Of a stretch of 64,000 nucleotides of DNA, positions 9,473-18,678 are shown piece by piece. A model generated the notes under the pieces. That model was not told the DNA's origin. It did not search any database and saw only the letters and a list, made by a program, of their open reading frames with translations. The position numbers and the translations under genes are program-made. The stretch covers positions 124,001 to 188,000 of the forward strand of contig JACKML010000001.1 in the NCBI GenBank assembly GCA_024235415.1. Reading direction: 5' to 3'. Source of the stretch: Chromatiaceae bacterium. Lineage in GTDB: Bacteria; Pseudomonadota; Gammaproteobacteria; Chromatiales; Chromatiaceae. Each line of letters starts with the position of its first letter. Within the stretch, counting starts at the first letter, position 1.

Positions 9473-9901
9473 ATGACCCAGGTCGATTTCTACGTATTGG
9501 CTGACGACGCACCCGGTGACCGCTGCCAGTTGGCCTGCCGGATTGCCGAGAAGGCACGCCGGGCCGGTCTGCGTGTCCTTATCCACGCACCCGAACCGGC
9601 ACTCGCCAGTCAGGTCGACAACATGCTGTGGACGCTTTGGGAACAGAGCTTCGTGCCGCACGGGCTGCTCGGCAAGGTCGACCCGGTGATCAACCCCATC
9701 CTGATCGGCGACGGCAGTGCAGACAACGATGAGCACCAGGTACTGATCAACCTGGCGGCGGACGTGCCGGTGTTCTTCAGTCGGTTCGACCGGCTGGTCG
9801 AATGTGTCGACCACGACGAAACAGTCAAGTCTTCCAGCAGACAGCGTTTCCGCTTCTACCGCGAACACGGCTACCCGCTCGGCACGCACACGCTGTCCTG
9901 A
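9473..9901 (+). CDS. holC: DNA polymerase III chi subunit HolC
   Basis: The 142-residue protein has the HolC fold motifs: VDFYVLA at the N-terminus, RLACRIAEKARRAG-like helix, LWTLWEQSFVPHG, and a closing RFRFYREHGYPL. Chi links the clamp loader (through psi) to single-stranded-DNA-binding protein. The gene starts one base after the pepA stop codon, so it is co-transcribed with pepA. Length is normal. A bidirectional terminator follows. Confidence 0.93.
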   Translation: MTQVDFYVLADDAPGDRCQLACRIAEKARRAGLRVLIHAPEPALASQVDNMLWTLWEQSFVPHGLLGKVDPVINPILIGDGSADNDEHQVLINLAADVPVFFSRFDRLVECVDHDETVKSSSRQRFRFYREHGYPLGTHTLS

Positions 9902-9954
9902 GGCGACACCGCTGCTTGCGGAAGCCGTCTTGTCCGCACGATCAGGCAGCCACG

Positions 9955-9980
9955 AAAAAAGGGCCCGAAGGCCCTTTTTT
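9955..9980. terminator. Bidirectional intrinsic terminator between holC and pnp
   Basis: A GGGCC/GGCCC stem with a CGAA loop is flanked by six A on the left and six T on the right, so it works in both directions. It ends the pepA-holC transcript on the + strand and the pnp transcript on the - strand. Confidence 0.9.
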
Positions 9981-10009
9981 CTGCGTCCCGGCGGACCCCT
10001 GTCAGCTAA

Positions 10010-12106
10010 TCAGGCCTCTGCCTCTTCGTCGACCGCCTTCATGCTGAGACGGATACGTCCCTGCTTGTCGACCTCGAGAACCTTGACCCTGATGACGTCA
10101 CCTTCGTTCAGCTTGTCACTGACCTTTTCGACACGCTCGTCGGAGATCTGGCTGATGTGCACCAGCCCGTCCTTGCCCGGCAGGATGGTGACGAAGGCAC
10201 CGAAATCCATCAGGCGGGCGACACGACCTTCGTAGATCATGCCGACCTCGACGTCTGCGGTGATCAGCTCGACGCGCTTGCGCGCCTCGTCGCCGGCGCT
10301 CTTGTCGACCGAGAAGATCTTGACCGTACCGTCGTCGCTGATGTCCACGGTCGCGCCGGTTTCCTCAGTGATCGAGCGGATGGTGACACCACCTTTGCCG
10401 ATGACGTCGCGGATCTTGTCCGGATTGATCTTGAACGAAACGATGCGCGGCGCATGCTCAGACATCTGCGCACGCGGCGCGTTGATGGCCTTGTTCATCT
10501 CTTCGAGGATATGCAGCCGGCCGTGTTTGGCCTGCTCCAGCGCGATCTCCATGATCTCGCGGGTGATGCCGTCGATCTTGATATCCATCTGCAGCGCGTT
10601 GACACCGTTCACCGTGCCGGCAACCTTGAAATCCATGTCGCCGAGATGATCCTCGTCGCCCAGGATATCGGTCAGTACAGCAAACTCACCGCCTTCCTTG
10701 ATCAGGCCCATTGCCACGCCGGCGACCGGCGATTTCAGCGGCACGCCGGCGTCCATCAGCGACAGGCTGGTGCCACAGACCGAAGCCATCGACGAAGAAC
10801 CGTTGGACTCGGTGATCTCCGAAACCACGCGGATCGAGTACGGGAAATCGGTCAGATTGGGCATGCAGGCCAGCACACCGCGCTTGGCCAGGCGACCGTG
10901 CCCGATCTCGCGGCGCTTCGGGCTGCCGACGCGGCCAAGCTCGCCGACGCAGAACGGCGGGAAGTTGTAGTGAAGCATGAAGGCTTCTTTGCGCTCACCT
11001 TCGAGTGCATCGATGATCTGTGAATCGCGCTCGGTGCCGAGCGTGGTCACGACCAGTGCCTGCGTTTCACCACGGGTGAACAACGCCGATCCATGGGTAC
11101 GCGGCAGCACGCCGGTACGGATGGTAATCGGACGCACTGTCTTGGTGTCGCGGCCGTCGATGCGCGGCTCACCAGCCAGGATCCGCCCACGCACCGTGGA
11201 CTTCTTCAGTTTTTCGATCGCACCCATCACCTCGGCCTCGTCGAACGCCGGGTTCTCACCACCGCACAGTTGTGCCTTGGCGGCGGCGATGGCCGCGTCG
11301 ATGGCCGCATAACGATCCATCTTGTCCGCGATGGTGTAAGCGCTGCGCAGTGCGTCGCCACAGGCCGACTCAACCGCTGCCTTCAATGCGTCGTTGGTGA
11401 CCACTTCCGGCATGGCGATGATCGGCTTGTTGACCTCGGCAGCCAGTTCCTTGATCGCGTCGATCACCACCTGCATCTGCTCGTGGCCGAACAGCACTGC
11501 ACCGAGCATGATTTCCTCGGAGAGCTGGTTGGCCTCCGACTCGACCATCAGCACGGCGTTCTCGGTGCCCGCGACCACCAGGTCGAGTTCCGAGTTGTCA
11601 CCCAGCCCGGTCGGACCGTTGAGGATGTAGCTGCCGTTCTTGTAACCGACGCGAGCCGCACCGATAGGCCCCTGGAAAGGAGCACCGGAAATCGCCAGCG
11701 CGGCCGAAGTGCCGATCAACGCGGGGATCTCCGGATCGACACGCGGGTTGAGCGACTTGACCGTACAGATCACCTGGGTCTCGGCGATGAAGTTCTTCGG
11801 AAACAGCGGCCGGATCGGACGATCAATCAGGCGTGAAGTGAGGATTTCCTTTTCCGACGGGCGCCCTTCGCGGCGGAAGAACCCACCGGGAATCTTGCCC
11901 GCGGCATAGGTTTTTTCCTGGTAGTCAACGGTCAGCGGGAAGAAATCACGGCCGCTGTCGAGGTTCTTGTCGTAGACCACGGTGACAAGGACGACGGTGT
12001 CGGCCATGTTGACCATGACGGCTGCGTCCGCCTGACGCGCGATCTCGCCGGTCTCCAGCGTGACTGTGTGTTCACCGAACTGAAACGTTTTCTTGATTGG
12101 GTTCAC
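10010..12106 (-). CDS. pnp: Polyribonucleotide nucleotidyltransferase (PNPase)
   Basis: The 698-residue enzyme has two RNase PH-like domains separated by an alpha-helical domain, then a KH domain (INPDKIRDVIGKGG, about residue 555) and an S1 domain (GMIYEGRVARLMDFGAFV, about 620-690). It degrades RNA 3' to 5' by phosphorolysis and is part of the RNA degradosome in relatives. It is the last gene of the rimP-to-pnp block, directly after rpsO. The C-terminus stops soon after the S1 domain with a short acidic tail, which is normal for shorter homologues. Confidence 0.97.
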   Translation of the reverse strand: MNPIKKTFQFGEHTVTLETGEIARQADAAVMVNMADTVVLVTVVYDKNLDSGRDFFPLTVDYQEKTYAAGKIPGGFFRREGRPSEKEILTSRLIDRPIRPLFPKNFIAETQVICTVKSLNPRVDPEIPALIGTSAALAISGAPFQGPIGAARVGYKNGSYILNGPTGLGDNSELDLVVAGTENAVLMVESEANQLSEEIMLGAVLFGHEQMQVVIDAIKELAAEVNKPIIAMPEVVTNDALKAAVESACGDALRSAYTIADKMDRYAAIDAAIAAAKAQLCGGENPAFDEAEVMGAIEKLKKSTVRGRILAGEPRIDGRDTKTVRPITIRTGVLPRTHGSALFTRGETQALVVTTLGTERDSQIIDALEGERKEAFMLHYNFPPFCVGELGRVGSPKRREIGHGRLAKRGVLACMPNLTDFPYSIRVVSEITESNGSSSMASVCGTSLSLMDAGVPLKSPVAGVAMGLIKEGGEFAVLTDILGDEDHLGDMDFKVAGTVNGVNALQMDIKIDGITREIMEIALEQAKHGRLHILEEMNKAINAPRAQMSEHAPRIVSFKINPDKIRDVIGKGGVTIRSITEETGATVDISDDGTVKIFSVDKSAGDEARKRVELITADVEVGMIYEGRVARLMDFGAFVTILPGKDGLVHISQISDERVEKVSDKLNEGDVIRVKVLEVDKQGRIRLSMKAVDEEAEA

Positions 12107-12140
12107 TTGGAAATCCTCAAATCTCTTGATGGGTGTCCGC

Positions 12141-12410
12141 TTATCGACGCAGGCCGAGACGGCTGATCAGTTCGCGATAGCGTTCCACGTTCTTCGACTT
12201 GAGGTAGTCGAGGAGCTTGCGGCGCTGGTTGACCAGGCGCACCAGACCCTGACGGGAGTGATGGTCTTTCTTGTGGGTCTGGAAATGGGGCGTCAGCTCG
12301 GTGATACGGGCGGTCAGCAAGGCCACCTGCACTTCGGTCGAACCCGTGTCTTTCGGGTCCTTGCCGTATTCACTGACGATGGATTGTTTCTGCTCTGCGC
12401 TCATTGTCAT
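12141..12410 (-). CDS. rpsO: Ribosomal protein S15
   Basis: The 89-residue protein matches S15 along its whole length (IVSEYGKD, DTGSTEVQVALLT, KKDHHSRQGL, RRKLLDYLK). It binds the central domain of 16S rRNA and bridges to the large subunit. ATG 12410 gives the exact family length, and AGGAG lies 8 bases upstream; the frame is open further upstream, but that stretch is leader. The S15 message is commonly autoregulated through its leader. Confidence 0.97.
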   Translation of the reverse strand: MTMSAEQKQSIVSEYGKDPKDTGSTEVQVALLTARITELTPHFQTHKKDHHSRQGLVRLVNQRRKLLDYLKSKNVERYRELISRLGLRR

Positions 12411-12477
12411 GACATTTCTCCTGTCACTGTGCCTTGATGAAGCCCCCAACAATGAGTCCAGGCAAGCTTCGGCGGTT

Positions 12478-12502
12478 GAAAAACGCGGCCATTGTCGGCC
12501 GC
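12478..12502 (-). terminator. Intrinsic terminator between truB and rpsO
   Basis: Read on the minus strand, a perfect GCGGCC/GGCCGC stem with a 6-base loop is followed by GTTTTT. It lies downstream of truB and upstream of rpsO. It would lower readthrough from the long operon, so rpsO-pnp probably also has its own promoter. Confidence 0.75.
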
Positions 12503-12547
12503 GCGATAATTTAAGGTCGCGTATTCTCTCTCAATTCGGCCGGCATG

Positions 12548-13465
12548 TCAGCTTCCGGTCATCAGGCGCTTGGGCGCCACCCGCCCATCGTCCTGGATCT
12601 GTCCGACCGCCAGGAAATCATCCCCCTGATAGATGCGCACCAGACCCTCGGTCGGCGCCTTGGGCACCAGGACCGCCTGGCCCTGTTTGAGATAGAACGC
12701 GGTATCGGCACTCACCCGCACCTCGGGCCAACCCGCCAGCGCCGTATCGATCGGCAGCAGCAGGTCGTCCAGCGCCGAAATCCCCTGTTGCGCGGTCTGT
12801 TCAAGGACGTCCATGGTGTACATCGGGTATCCGGTATAGGGTCCGACACCGGTGCGTCGCAAAGCGGTGACATGTGCACCACAGCCCAGAGCCTCACCGA
12901 TATCCGTCGCCAGGGCGCGCACGTAGGTCCCCTTGGAGCAATGCACCTGCAGGTCGAACTCGGGCAACTCCACGGTCTGAAGCGTGAGTTCGCGGATATG
13001 CACGGTGCGCGGCTCGCGCACCACCTCGACGCCTTCGCGAGCCAGCTCGTAGAGGCGTTTGCCCTGATGTTTCAATGCCGAGTACATCGGCGGCATCTGC
13101 TCGATCTCGCCGCGAAACCGCGTCAGCACCGATTCGATCTGCTGCGCATCGATGCCGTCGGTCGGCCGTGTCTGCAGGATCTCCCCTTCGGTGTCACCGG
13201 TGGCAGTGGTCTGGCCCAACTTGACACGAAAATGGTAATACTTGTCGGCATCAAGCAGAAATGCCGATAACTTGGTCGCATCGCCGAGACAGATCGGCAG
13301 CATCCCGTCCGCCAGTGGATCCAGGCTGCCGGTATGCCCGGCCTTGCGCGCATCGAACAGGCGCTTGACCCGCTGCAGCGCATGGTTCGAACTCAGGCCC
13401 AGCGGCTTGTCCAACAGCAAGATGCCGCTGACCGGCCTGCCCCGCGCACGTCCTCGTCGTCCCAT
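12548..13465 (-). CDS. truB: tRNA pseudouridine-55 synthase TruB
   Basis: The 305-residue enzyme carries the TruB signature GHTGSLDPLADGMLP with the catalytic Asp at residue 49, and downstream motifs GDTEGEI, MYSALKHQGKRLYELARE and SKGTYVRAL. It isomerises U55 in the T-loop of tRNAs. It sits 2 bases after rbfA on the same strand, the conserved operon order. The C-terminus has a short PUA-like region. Length is typical. Confidence 0.96.
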   Translation of the reverse strand: MGRRGRARGRPVSGILLLDKPLGLSSNHALQRVKRLFDARKAGHTGSLDPLADGMLPICLGDATKLSAFLLDADKYYHFRVKLGQTTATGDTEGEILQTRPTDGIDAQQIESVLTRFRGEIEQMPPMYSALKHQGKRLYELAREGVEVVREPRTVHIRELTLQTVELPEFDLQVHCSKGTYVRALATDIGEALGCGAHVTALRRTGVGPYTGYPMYTMDVLEQTAQQGISALDDLLLPIDTALAGWPEVRVSADTAFYLKQGQAVLVPKAPTEGLVRIYQGDDFLAVGQIQDDGRVAPKRLMTGS

Positions 13466-13467
13466 GC

Positions 13468-13830
13468 TCAGTCCCCGCGACCTTCGTCTTTGGCGACCGC
13501 CTGATCGATCAACGACGAAAGACGCAGACCAGCCTCGATAGACTTGTCATAGACGAAGGCCAGACGGGGTACTGTGCGCAGGTTCATGGTGTCCGACAGG
13601 CGCCGACGCAGGAAAGCCGCCGCCTTGTTCAGCGCGCGCTCCGTGTCTTTTGCCTGCGTCGCATCCATTACGGTGAAAAACACCTTGGCATGCGACAGGT
13701 CTCGCACCACCCTCACCTCCTGGATGGTCACCTGGGTCAAGCGTGGATCCCGCGCCTCGTCGCGCAGCAACAGTGCAAGTTCACGCCGGATTTCCGCGCC
13801 GACACGCTCTTCGCGTCCAAACTCCTGCAT
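13468..13830 (-). CDS. rbfA: 30S ribosome-binding factor RbfA
   Basis: The 120-residue protein has the RbfA KH-like fold: REERVGAEIRRELALLLRDE, DPRLTQVTI, VFFTV and the C-terminal helical LRRRLSDTMNLRTVPRLAFVYD-like region. It helps mature the 5' end of 16S rRNA and acts in cold adaptation. I chose ATG 13830 because GGAGG lies 10 bases upstream and it gives the family's usual start; an in-frame ATG at 13857, one base from the infB stop, is possible. Confidence 0.94.
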   Translation of the reverse strand: MQEFGREERVGAEIRRELALLLRDEARDPRLTQVTIQEVRVVRDLSHAKVFFTVMDATQAKDTERALNKAAAFLRRRLSDTMNLRTVPRLAFVYDKSIEAGLRLSSLIDQAVAKDEGRGD

Positions 13831-13857
13831 GATCGCGGCGCCTCCGGTCGTGGGCAA

Positions 13858-16437
13858 TCAGAGCTCGCGCGCGATTTCCACGCGCTCGAACACTTCGATG
13901 TGATCACCCGGCTTGACGTCATTGTAGTTCTTCACGCCGATACCGCATTCGGTGCCAGCCTTGACCTCGTTGACGTCGTCCTTGAATCGGCGCAGCGATT
14001 CCAGTTCGCCCTCGTAGATCACCACGTTGTTGCGCAGCACCCTGATTGGGCTGTGCCGCTTCACGGAACCCTCGACAACCATGCAACCGGCGATCGCACC
14101 GAGCTTGGAGGAACGGAACACATCGCGCACCTCCGCCAGGCCGATGATCTCTTCCTTGATGACCGGCGACAGCAGCCCCGAGATCGCCTTCTTCACGTCG
14201 TCGATGACCTCGTAGATGATGCTGTAGTAACGCAGATCCAGGCCATGTTCCTCAACCACACGACGCGCGCTGGCGTCGGCACGGACGTTGAAGCCGATCA
14301 GGATCGCGTTCGAGGTCACCGCCAGGTTTGCATCCGATTCGGTGATGCCACCGACCCCGGACGCTACAACGCGCACCTTGGCCTCGTCAGTCTCGATCTT
14401 CAACAGCGATTCGCGCAGCGCCTCGACCGAACCCTGAACGTCGGCCTTGACGATGAGGTTGACATAGGCGACTTCGCCCTCGGACATCTGCGAAAACAGC
14501 TGATCGAGCTTGGTTGCCTTCTGCTCTGCCAGACGCGAATCACGATGCCGCACGCGGCGCAGTTCAGCGACCTCGCGTGCCTTGCGTTCATCGGCCAGTG
14601 CCACAAGATCGTCACCGGCGGACGGCGCCGCGGAGAGCCCCAGCACCTGCACCGGTATCGATGGCCCTGCTTCTTTCACTGAACGACCGGCCTCGTCAAA
14701 CATGGCGCGCACGCGACCGAACTCGGCCCCGGCAACCACGGCGTCGCCGCGCTTGAGCGTGCCCGACTGGACCAGAACCGTCGCCACCGGGCCACGCCCC
14801 TTGTCGAGACTGGACTCGACGATGATCCCGCGCGCCAGGCCGTCGTGAACCGCCTTCAGCTCGAGTACCTCGGACTGCAGCAGCACAGACTCCAGAAGGC
14901 GGTCGATGCCATCGCCCGTCTTGGCCGAGACCTGGGTGAACTGGACGTCACCGCCCCACTCTTCCGGCACGACCTCCTCGGCCACCAGCTCCTGCATGAC
15001 CCGGTCAGGGTTTGCATCCGGCTTGTCCATCTTGTTGATCGCGACCACGATCGGCACCTTCGCCGCACGTGCGTGCTGGATCGCCTCCTTGGTCTGCGGC
15101 ATCACGCCGTCATCAGCGGCAACGACAAGGATGACGATGTCGGTGGCCTGGGCGCCTCGGGCACGCATCGCCGAGAAGGCGGCGTGACCCGGGGTGTCGA
15201 GGAACGAAATCATGCCGTGGTCGGTCTGCACGTGATACGCACCGATGTGCTGCGTGATACCGCCGGCCTCGCCCGCGGCCACCCGGGTGCGGCGGATATA
15301 GTCGAGCAACGACGTCTTGCCGTGGTCGACATGGCCCATGATGGTGACGACCGGCGCACGCGGTAGCATCTCGCCCTGCTGCTGCTCTTCGTCCGCCGCG
15401 GTGAGGATCTCGACCTCGACGTCGTCCTGCTTCTGCTGCACCGCGCTGTGGCCCATTTCCTCGACCAGAAGTATCGCGGTTTCCTGGTCGAGCACCTGGT
15501 TGATGGTGACCATCATGCCCATGCGCATCAGCGCCTTGATGACCTCGCCTGCCTTGACCGACATGCGCTGCGCCAGTTCGCCGACAGAGATCGTCTCCGG
15601 GACTGCGACTTCCTTTAACACCGGAGCAGTCGGACGCTGGAACGCATGCTGAGAATCAGCTCCGGAAGCATCGCGGCTGCCTTTGCGACCGCCTTTCGCG
15701 TTGCGCTGGCCACGCTTGCTCGGCGCCGCCACGTGTAGTTCACGGCGACCGTGGCGACCACGCTCGGCCGCATCGTCGTCACCACCACTGCGATGACGCT
15801 TGGCTTTTTTCGCGGGCTTGTCCGCTGGCTTGCGGGCTTCCTGTTCGGGTGCGGCCGGCGGCGCATCCTGACGCGCCGCTTCTTCCGCCTGACGACGCAG
15901 CGCATCTTCTGCTGCCAAACGGGATTCCTCGGACTTGCGCTTTTCCTCTTCCTCGGCATTGCGGCGCGCCTCTTCGGCACGTCGCCGCGCCTCGGATTCC
16001 TCTTCGACGCGGCGTCGCTGTTCTGCCTGTTCGGCCAGCGCCAGCTTCGCTTCCTCCGCCTGACGCAGCAGTTCCTGCTGCTTCACCTCGTCGGCCTCCT
16101 GAGGCTTGACGACAGCACGTTTGCGTCGCACTTCGACACTCACGGTCTTGCTGGTGCGTGCTGCCGCCGTGCGCGCCGTGGCGCGCCCGCTGGACGGCTG
16201 ATGCAGCTCGGTAGTGGTCTTGCGCTTGAGCGCAATCTTGCGTGCGCCGGAACCGCCCGCGGTCTCCTGCTTGCCGTGGCTGCGGCGCAGGTGATTGAGC
16301 AGGTCCATCTTTTCCTGCTCGGTAATGATGTCTTCCGCACTCTGCTTGGAGATACCGGCATCGCTCAGCTGCTTCAGCAGCCGATCGACCGGTATACCAA
16401 CATCGGAGGCGAGTTGGCTGACCGTCACTTCACTCAT
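13858..16437 (-). CDS. infB: Translation initiation factor IF-2
   Basis: The 859-residue protein has an IF2_N domain at the start, a long charged Glu/Ala/Arg linker (about 100-270), a second IF2_N-like domain near 285, and the GTPase domain with G1 GHVDHGKTS near residue 367, G3 DTPGH and G4 NKMD. The beta-barrel, middle domain and C-terminal fMet-tRNA-binding domain follow. It brings initiator tRNA to the 30S subunit. It lies 12 bases after nusA. The linker repeats and its length are ordinary for gammaproteobacteria. Confidence 0.97.
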   Translation of the reverse strand: MSEVTVSQLASDVGIPVDRLLKQLSDAGISKQSAEDIITEQEKMDLLNHLRRSHGKQETAGGSGARKIALKRKTTTELHQPSSGRATARTAAARTSKTVSVEVRRKRAVVKPQEADEVKQQELLRQAEEAKLALAEQAEQRRRVEEESEARRRAEEARRNAEEEEKRKSEESRLAAEDALRRQAEEAARQDAPPAAPEQEARKPADKPAKKAKRHRSGGDDDAAERGRHGRRELHVAAPSKRGQRNAKGGRKGSRDASGADSQHAFQRPTAPVLKEVAVPETISVGELAQRMSVKAGEVIKALMRMGMMVTINQVLDQETAILLVEEMGHSAVQQKQDDVEVEILTAADEEQQQGEMLPRAPVVTIMGHVDHGKTSLLDYIRRTRVAAGEAGGITQHIGAYHVQTDHGMISFLDTPGHAAFSAMRARGAQATDIVILVVAADDGVMPQTKEAIQHARAAKVPIVVAINKMDKPDANPDRVMQELVAEEVVPEEWGGDVQFTQVSAKTGDGIDRLLESVLLQSEVLELKAVHDGLARGIIVESSLDKGRGPVATVLVQSGTLKRGDAVVAGAEFGRVRAMFDEAGRSVKEAGPSIPVQVLGLSAAPSAGDDLVALADERKAREVAELRRVRHRDSRLAEQKATKLDQLFSQMSEGEVAYVNLIVKADVQGSVEALRESLLKIETDEAKVRVVASGVGGITESDANLAVTSNAILIGFNVRADASARRVVEEHGLDLRYYSIIYEVIDDVKKAISGLLSPVIKEEIIGLAEVRDVFRSSKLGAIAGCMVVEGSVKRHSPIRVLRNNVVIYEGELESLRRFKDDVNEVKAGTECGIGVKNYNDVKPGDHIEVFERVEIAREL

Positions 16438-16449
16438 ATTCGATCCCCT

Positions 16450-17952
16450 TTACTCGGCACTCTCTGCAAACCAGGGCTCGCGCGCCGTCATGATCAACTG
16501 GCCTGCGCGCTCCTCATCCATTCCGTCGATTTCGAGCAGTTCATCGATCGACTGCTCGGCGAGGTCTTCCATCGTCACGACCCCACGTGATGCGAGCTGA
16601 TAGGCCAGCTTGCGATCCATGCCATCCATCGTCAGCAGGTCTTCTGCCGGCTCGACGTCACCGAGGACCTCTTCCTTGGCGATCGCCCGCGTCAGCAGCG
16701 CATCCTTGGCACGGTTGCGCAGCTCATCGATGATTTCCTGATCGAATTCCTCGATGGCTGCCATCTCGGCGTCATCGACGTAGGCGATCTCCTCGATGTT
16801 GGTGAAACCCTCCTGTACCAGGATGGCCGCCACCTCTTCGTCCACATCGAGCTGCTCCATGAAGTGCTGGATGAACCCCTGCGCCTCGGTCTCGCTCTTC
16901 TCGGCGGCCTGCTCCTCGCTCATCACGTTGAGTTCCCAACCCGTGAGCTGGCTGGCCAGGCGCACGTTCTGGCCACCACGGCCGATCGCCTGCGACAGGT
17001 TTTCATCCTTTACTGCGATGTCCATGCTGTGGGCTTCTTCATCGACCACGATCGAGGTGACATCGGCAGGCGACATCGCATTGATGACGAACTGCGCCGG
17101 ATTCTCGTTCCACAGGATGATATCGACCCGCTCGCCACCGAGTTCGTTGGACACCGCCTGAACGCGCGATCCACGCATGCCGACGCAGGCGCCCACCGGA
17201 TCGATACGCTGGTCGTGTGTGCGAACCGCGATCTTGGCGCGCAGTCCAGGGTCGCGGGCGGCACCGACGATCTCGATCAGGCCCTCGCCGACCTCCGGCA
17301 CCTCGAGCTTGAACAGTTCGATCAGCAACGCCGGCTGGGTACGCGAGACGAACAACTGCGGACCACGCTGCTCGGAACGCACGTCATACAGATAGCCGCG
17401 CAGCCGATCGCCGGCGCGCGTGGCCTCCTTCGGGATGACCTCGCCCTTCGGCACCAGCGCCTCGGCATTGTTGCCCAGATCCAGCACGATCGATCCGCGG
17501 TCGGCACGCTTGACGATGCCGGTGATCAGCTCGCCGACGCGATCCTTGTAGGCCTCGACGACCTTCGCCCGCTCGGCCTCGCGCACCTTCTGAACGATGA
17601 CCTGCTTGGCGGTCTGTGCCGCGATACGGCCAAACGAAATCGACTCGATCTGGTCTTCGACATAATCGCCTGGCTGGAAGTTGGGGTCTTCGGCGCGAGC
17701 GGCCGACAGCGTGATCTCGCCGATGGGGTTTTCGAGCACCTGGGTCTCTGCGTCATCGACCACCAGCCAGCGCCGGAACGTCTCGTAGTCGCCCGTCTTG
17801 CGATCGATCGCCACGCGGACCTCGATCTCGCCACCGTTCTTCTTTCGAGTCGCCGATGCCAGGGCCGCCTCGATGGCCTCGAAAATGATTTCCTTTTCGA
17901 CGCCCTTCTCGTTGGATACCGCATCAACCACGAGCAAGATTTCTTTGTTCAT
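16450..17952 (-). CDS. nusA: Transcription termination/antitermination factor NusA
   Basis: The 500-residue protein has an N-terminal RNA-polymerase-binding domain, an S1 domain (starting near GELITGIVKRADRGS), KH1 and KH2 (GVCVGMRGSRVQAV-like and AIGRGGQNVRLASQLTGW), and two acidic helix-hairpin-helix repeats at the C-terminus (about 375-500), the gammaproteobacterial long form. It modulates pausing, termination and antitermination. It follows rimP by 15 bases in the conserved operon. Confidence 0.97.
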   Translation of the reverse strand: MNKEILLVVDAVSNEKGVEKEIIFEAIEAALASATRKKNGGEIEVRVAIDRKTGDYETFRRWLVVDDAETQVLENPIGEITLSAARAEDPNFQPGDYVEDQIESISFGRIAAQTAKQVIVQKVREAERAKVVEAYKDRVGELITGIVKRADRGSIVLDLGNNAEALVPKGEVIPKEATRAGDRLRGYLYDVRSEQRGPQLFVSRTQPALLIELFKLEVPEVGEGLIEIVGAARDPGLRAKIAVRTHDQRIDPVGACVGMRGSRVQAVSNELGGERVDIILWNENPAQFVINAMSPADVTSIVVDEEAHSMDIAVKDENLSQAIGRGGQNVRLASQLTGWELNVMSEEQAAEKSETEAQGFIQHFMEQLDVDEEVAAILVQEGFTNIEEIAYVDDAEMAAIEEFDQEIIDELRNRAKDALLTRAIAKEEVLGDVEPAEDLLTMDGMDRKLAYQLASRGVVTMEDLAEQSIDELLEIDGMDEERAGQLIMTAREPWFAESAE

Positions 17953-17967
17953 CGCTCCGCCTTCCGC

Positions 17968-18426
17968 CTAAAACTGGGGTACTAGCCGTGCTGAGGCAAA
18001 TTGCGCAAATGGCAGTCGAATCAACTCCCCCTCCACCTGCATCACCACATCGTCACCATCGATTTCAACGATGGTGCCTTTGTAGTTGCTTCTGCCGTTC
18101 AGCGCGGCGTTCAACTTCACACGGGCTGTATGACCCGCAAATCGCGCAAAATGCGCCAACTCGAACAGAGGTCGATCCAGCCCTGGAGACGACACCTCGA
18201 GGGCATACTCGCCCTTGATTGGGTCCTCAACTTCGAGCACACCGCTCACCTGGTGACTGACCTTCTCACAGTCCGAAAGACCGACGCCGTCGGGACTGTC
18301 GATGTAGATCCGCAGCAGGTGCCCGGCCTGCGGCCGCGAAAGATACTCGATGCCGAGCAATTCGTAGCCCAAACCCTGCGCCGCATGGCGAACCAGATCC
18401 GTCAGATGAGGCGGTGCCTTATTCAT
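17968..18426 (-). CDS. rimP: Ribosome maturation factor RimP
   Basis: The 152-residue protein has the RimP two-domain layout: LGYELLGIEYLSR, LRIYIDSPDGVGLSDCEKVSHQVSG-type motif, and VSSPGLDRPL. It assists assembly of the 30S subunit. ATG 18426 gives the family length; the open frame upstream is the structured leader. It is the first gene of the seven-gene block that ends with pnp. Confidence 0.95.
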   Translation of the reverse strand: MNKAPPHLTDLVRHAAQGLGYELLGIEYLSRPQAGHLLRIYIDSPDGVGLSDCEKVSHQVSGVLEVEDPIKGEYALEVSSPGLDRPLFELAHFARFAGHTARVKLNAALNGRSNYKGTIVEIDGDDVVMQVEGELIRLPFAQFASARLVPQF

Positions 18427-18450
18427 ATCACCCGATGCAACGGCCCAAAA

Positions 18451-18475
18451 ACAAAAAATGGGCCTTAGGCCCATT
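18451..18475 (-). promoter_or_regulatory. rimP leader hairpin with U-tract (candidate attenuator)
   Basis: On the minus strand an AATGGGCC/GGCCCATT stem with a very short loop is followed by TTTTTTG, 25-50 bases before the rimP start codon. A terminator-like hairpin just upstream of rimP is known in gammaproteobacteria as the rimP leader attenuator. Here I infer the same role from position and shape. The factor that lets polymerase through is unknown. Confidence 0.65.
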
Positions 18476-18522
18476 CCTGAATCATTCGCACCGAACGTCC
18501 AACGCCCGACGCATTCCGATAC

Positions 18523-18547
18523 AAAAAAACCCCATCAACGGGGCTTT
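18523..18547 (-). terminator. Intrinsic terminator in the rimP upstream region
   Basis: On the minus strand GCCCC-GTTGAT-GGGG is followed by seven T and preceded by AAAA. It is a strong terminator that ends any transcript starting from the promoter at 18615-18642. Confidence 0.8.
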
Positions 18548-18608
18548 TCCAGGACGCGGCCCCTGTTCGAACCGCTGCTGCCGACCGACTTCGCAGCCTT
18601 TTGACAGC
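18526..18608 (-). ncRNA. Candidate small RNA or first leader segment of the rimP operon
   Basis: About 83 bases lie between a good minus-strand promoter and a strong terminator, with no open frame. The interior has GCTGC/GCAGC and GCGG/CCGC inverted pairs that could form two stem-loops before the terminator. It could be a stand-alone small RNA or an early-terminated leader of the rimP operon. A tRNA gene sits at this place in some relatives; no cloverleaf forms here. Confidence 0.4.
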
Positions 18609-18614
18609 GCCCGA

Positions 18615-18642
18615 AGTCTACCAGAATCTCATTTCTCGTCAA
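18615..18642 (-). promoter_or_regulatory. Candidate sigma70 promoter, rimP operon or small RNA
   Basis: On the minus strand TTGACG (18642-18637) and TAGACT (18620-18615) are separated by 16 bases. Predicted start of transcription is near 18608. It is the best promoter match upstream of rimP. Confidence 0.55.
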
Positions 18643-18678
18643 ATATTTGAGTTGTAGACGGGCCGGTACCGGGGCCTT

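Noticed and set aside
18560..18635. tRNA-Leu-like string upstream of rimP (GGTAGAC, then GGTTCGAA about 49 bases later)
   Set aside because: The two motifs have nearly tRNA-Leu spacing and some relatives have a tRNA here, but no acceptor, D-arm or T-arm stems pair. It overlaps a promoter and a terminator. Not called as a tRNA or a remnant.
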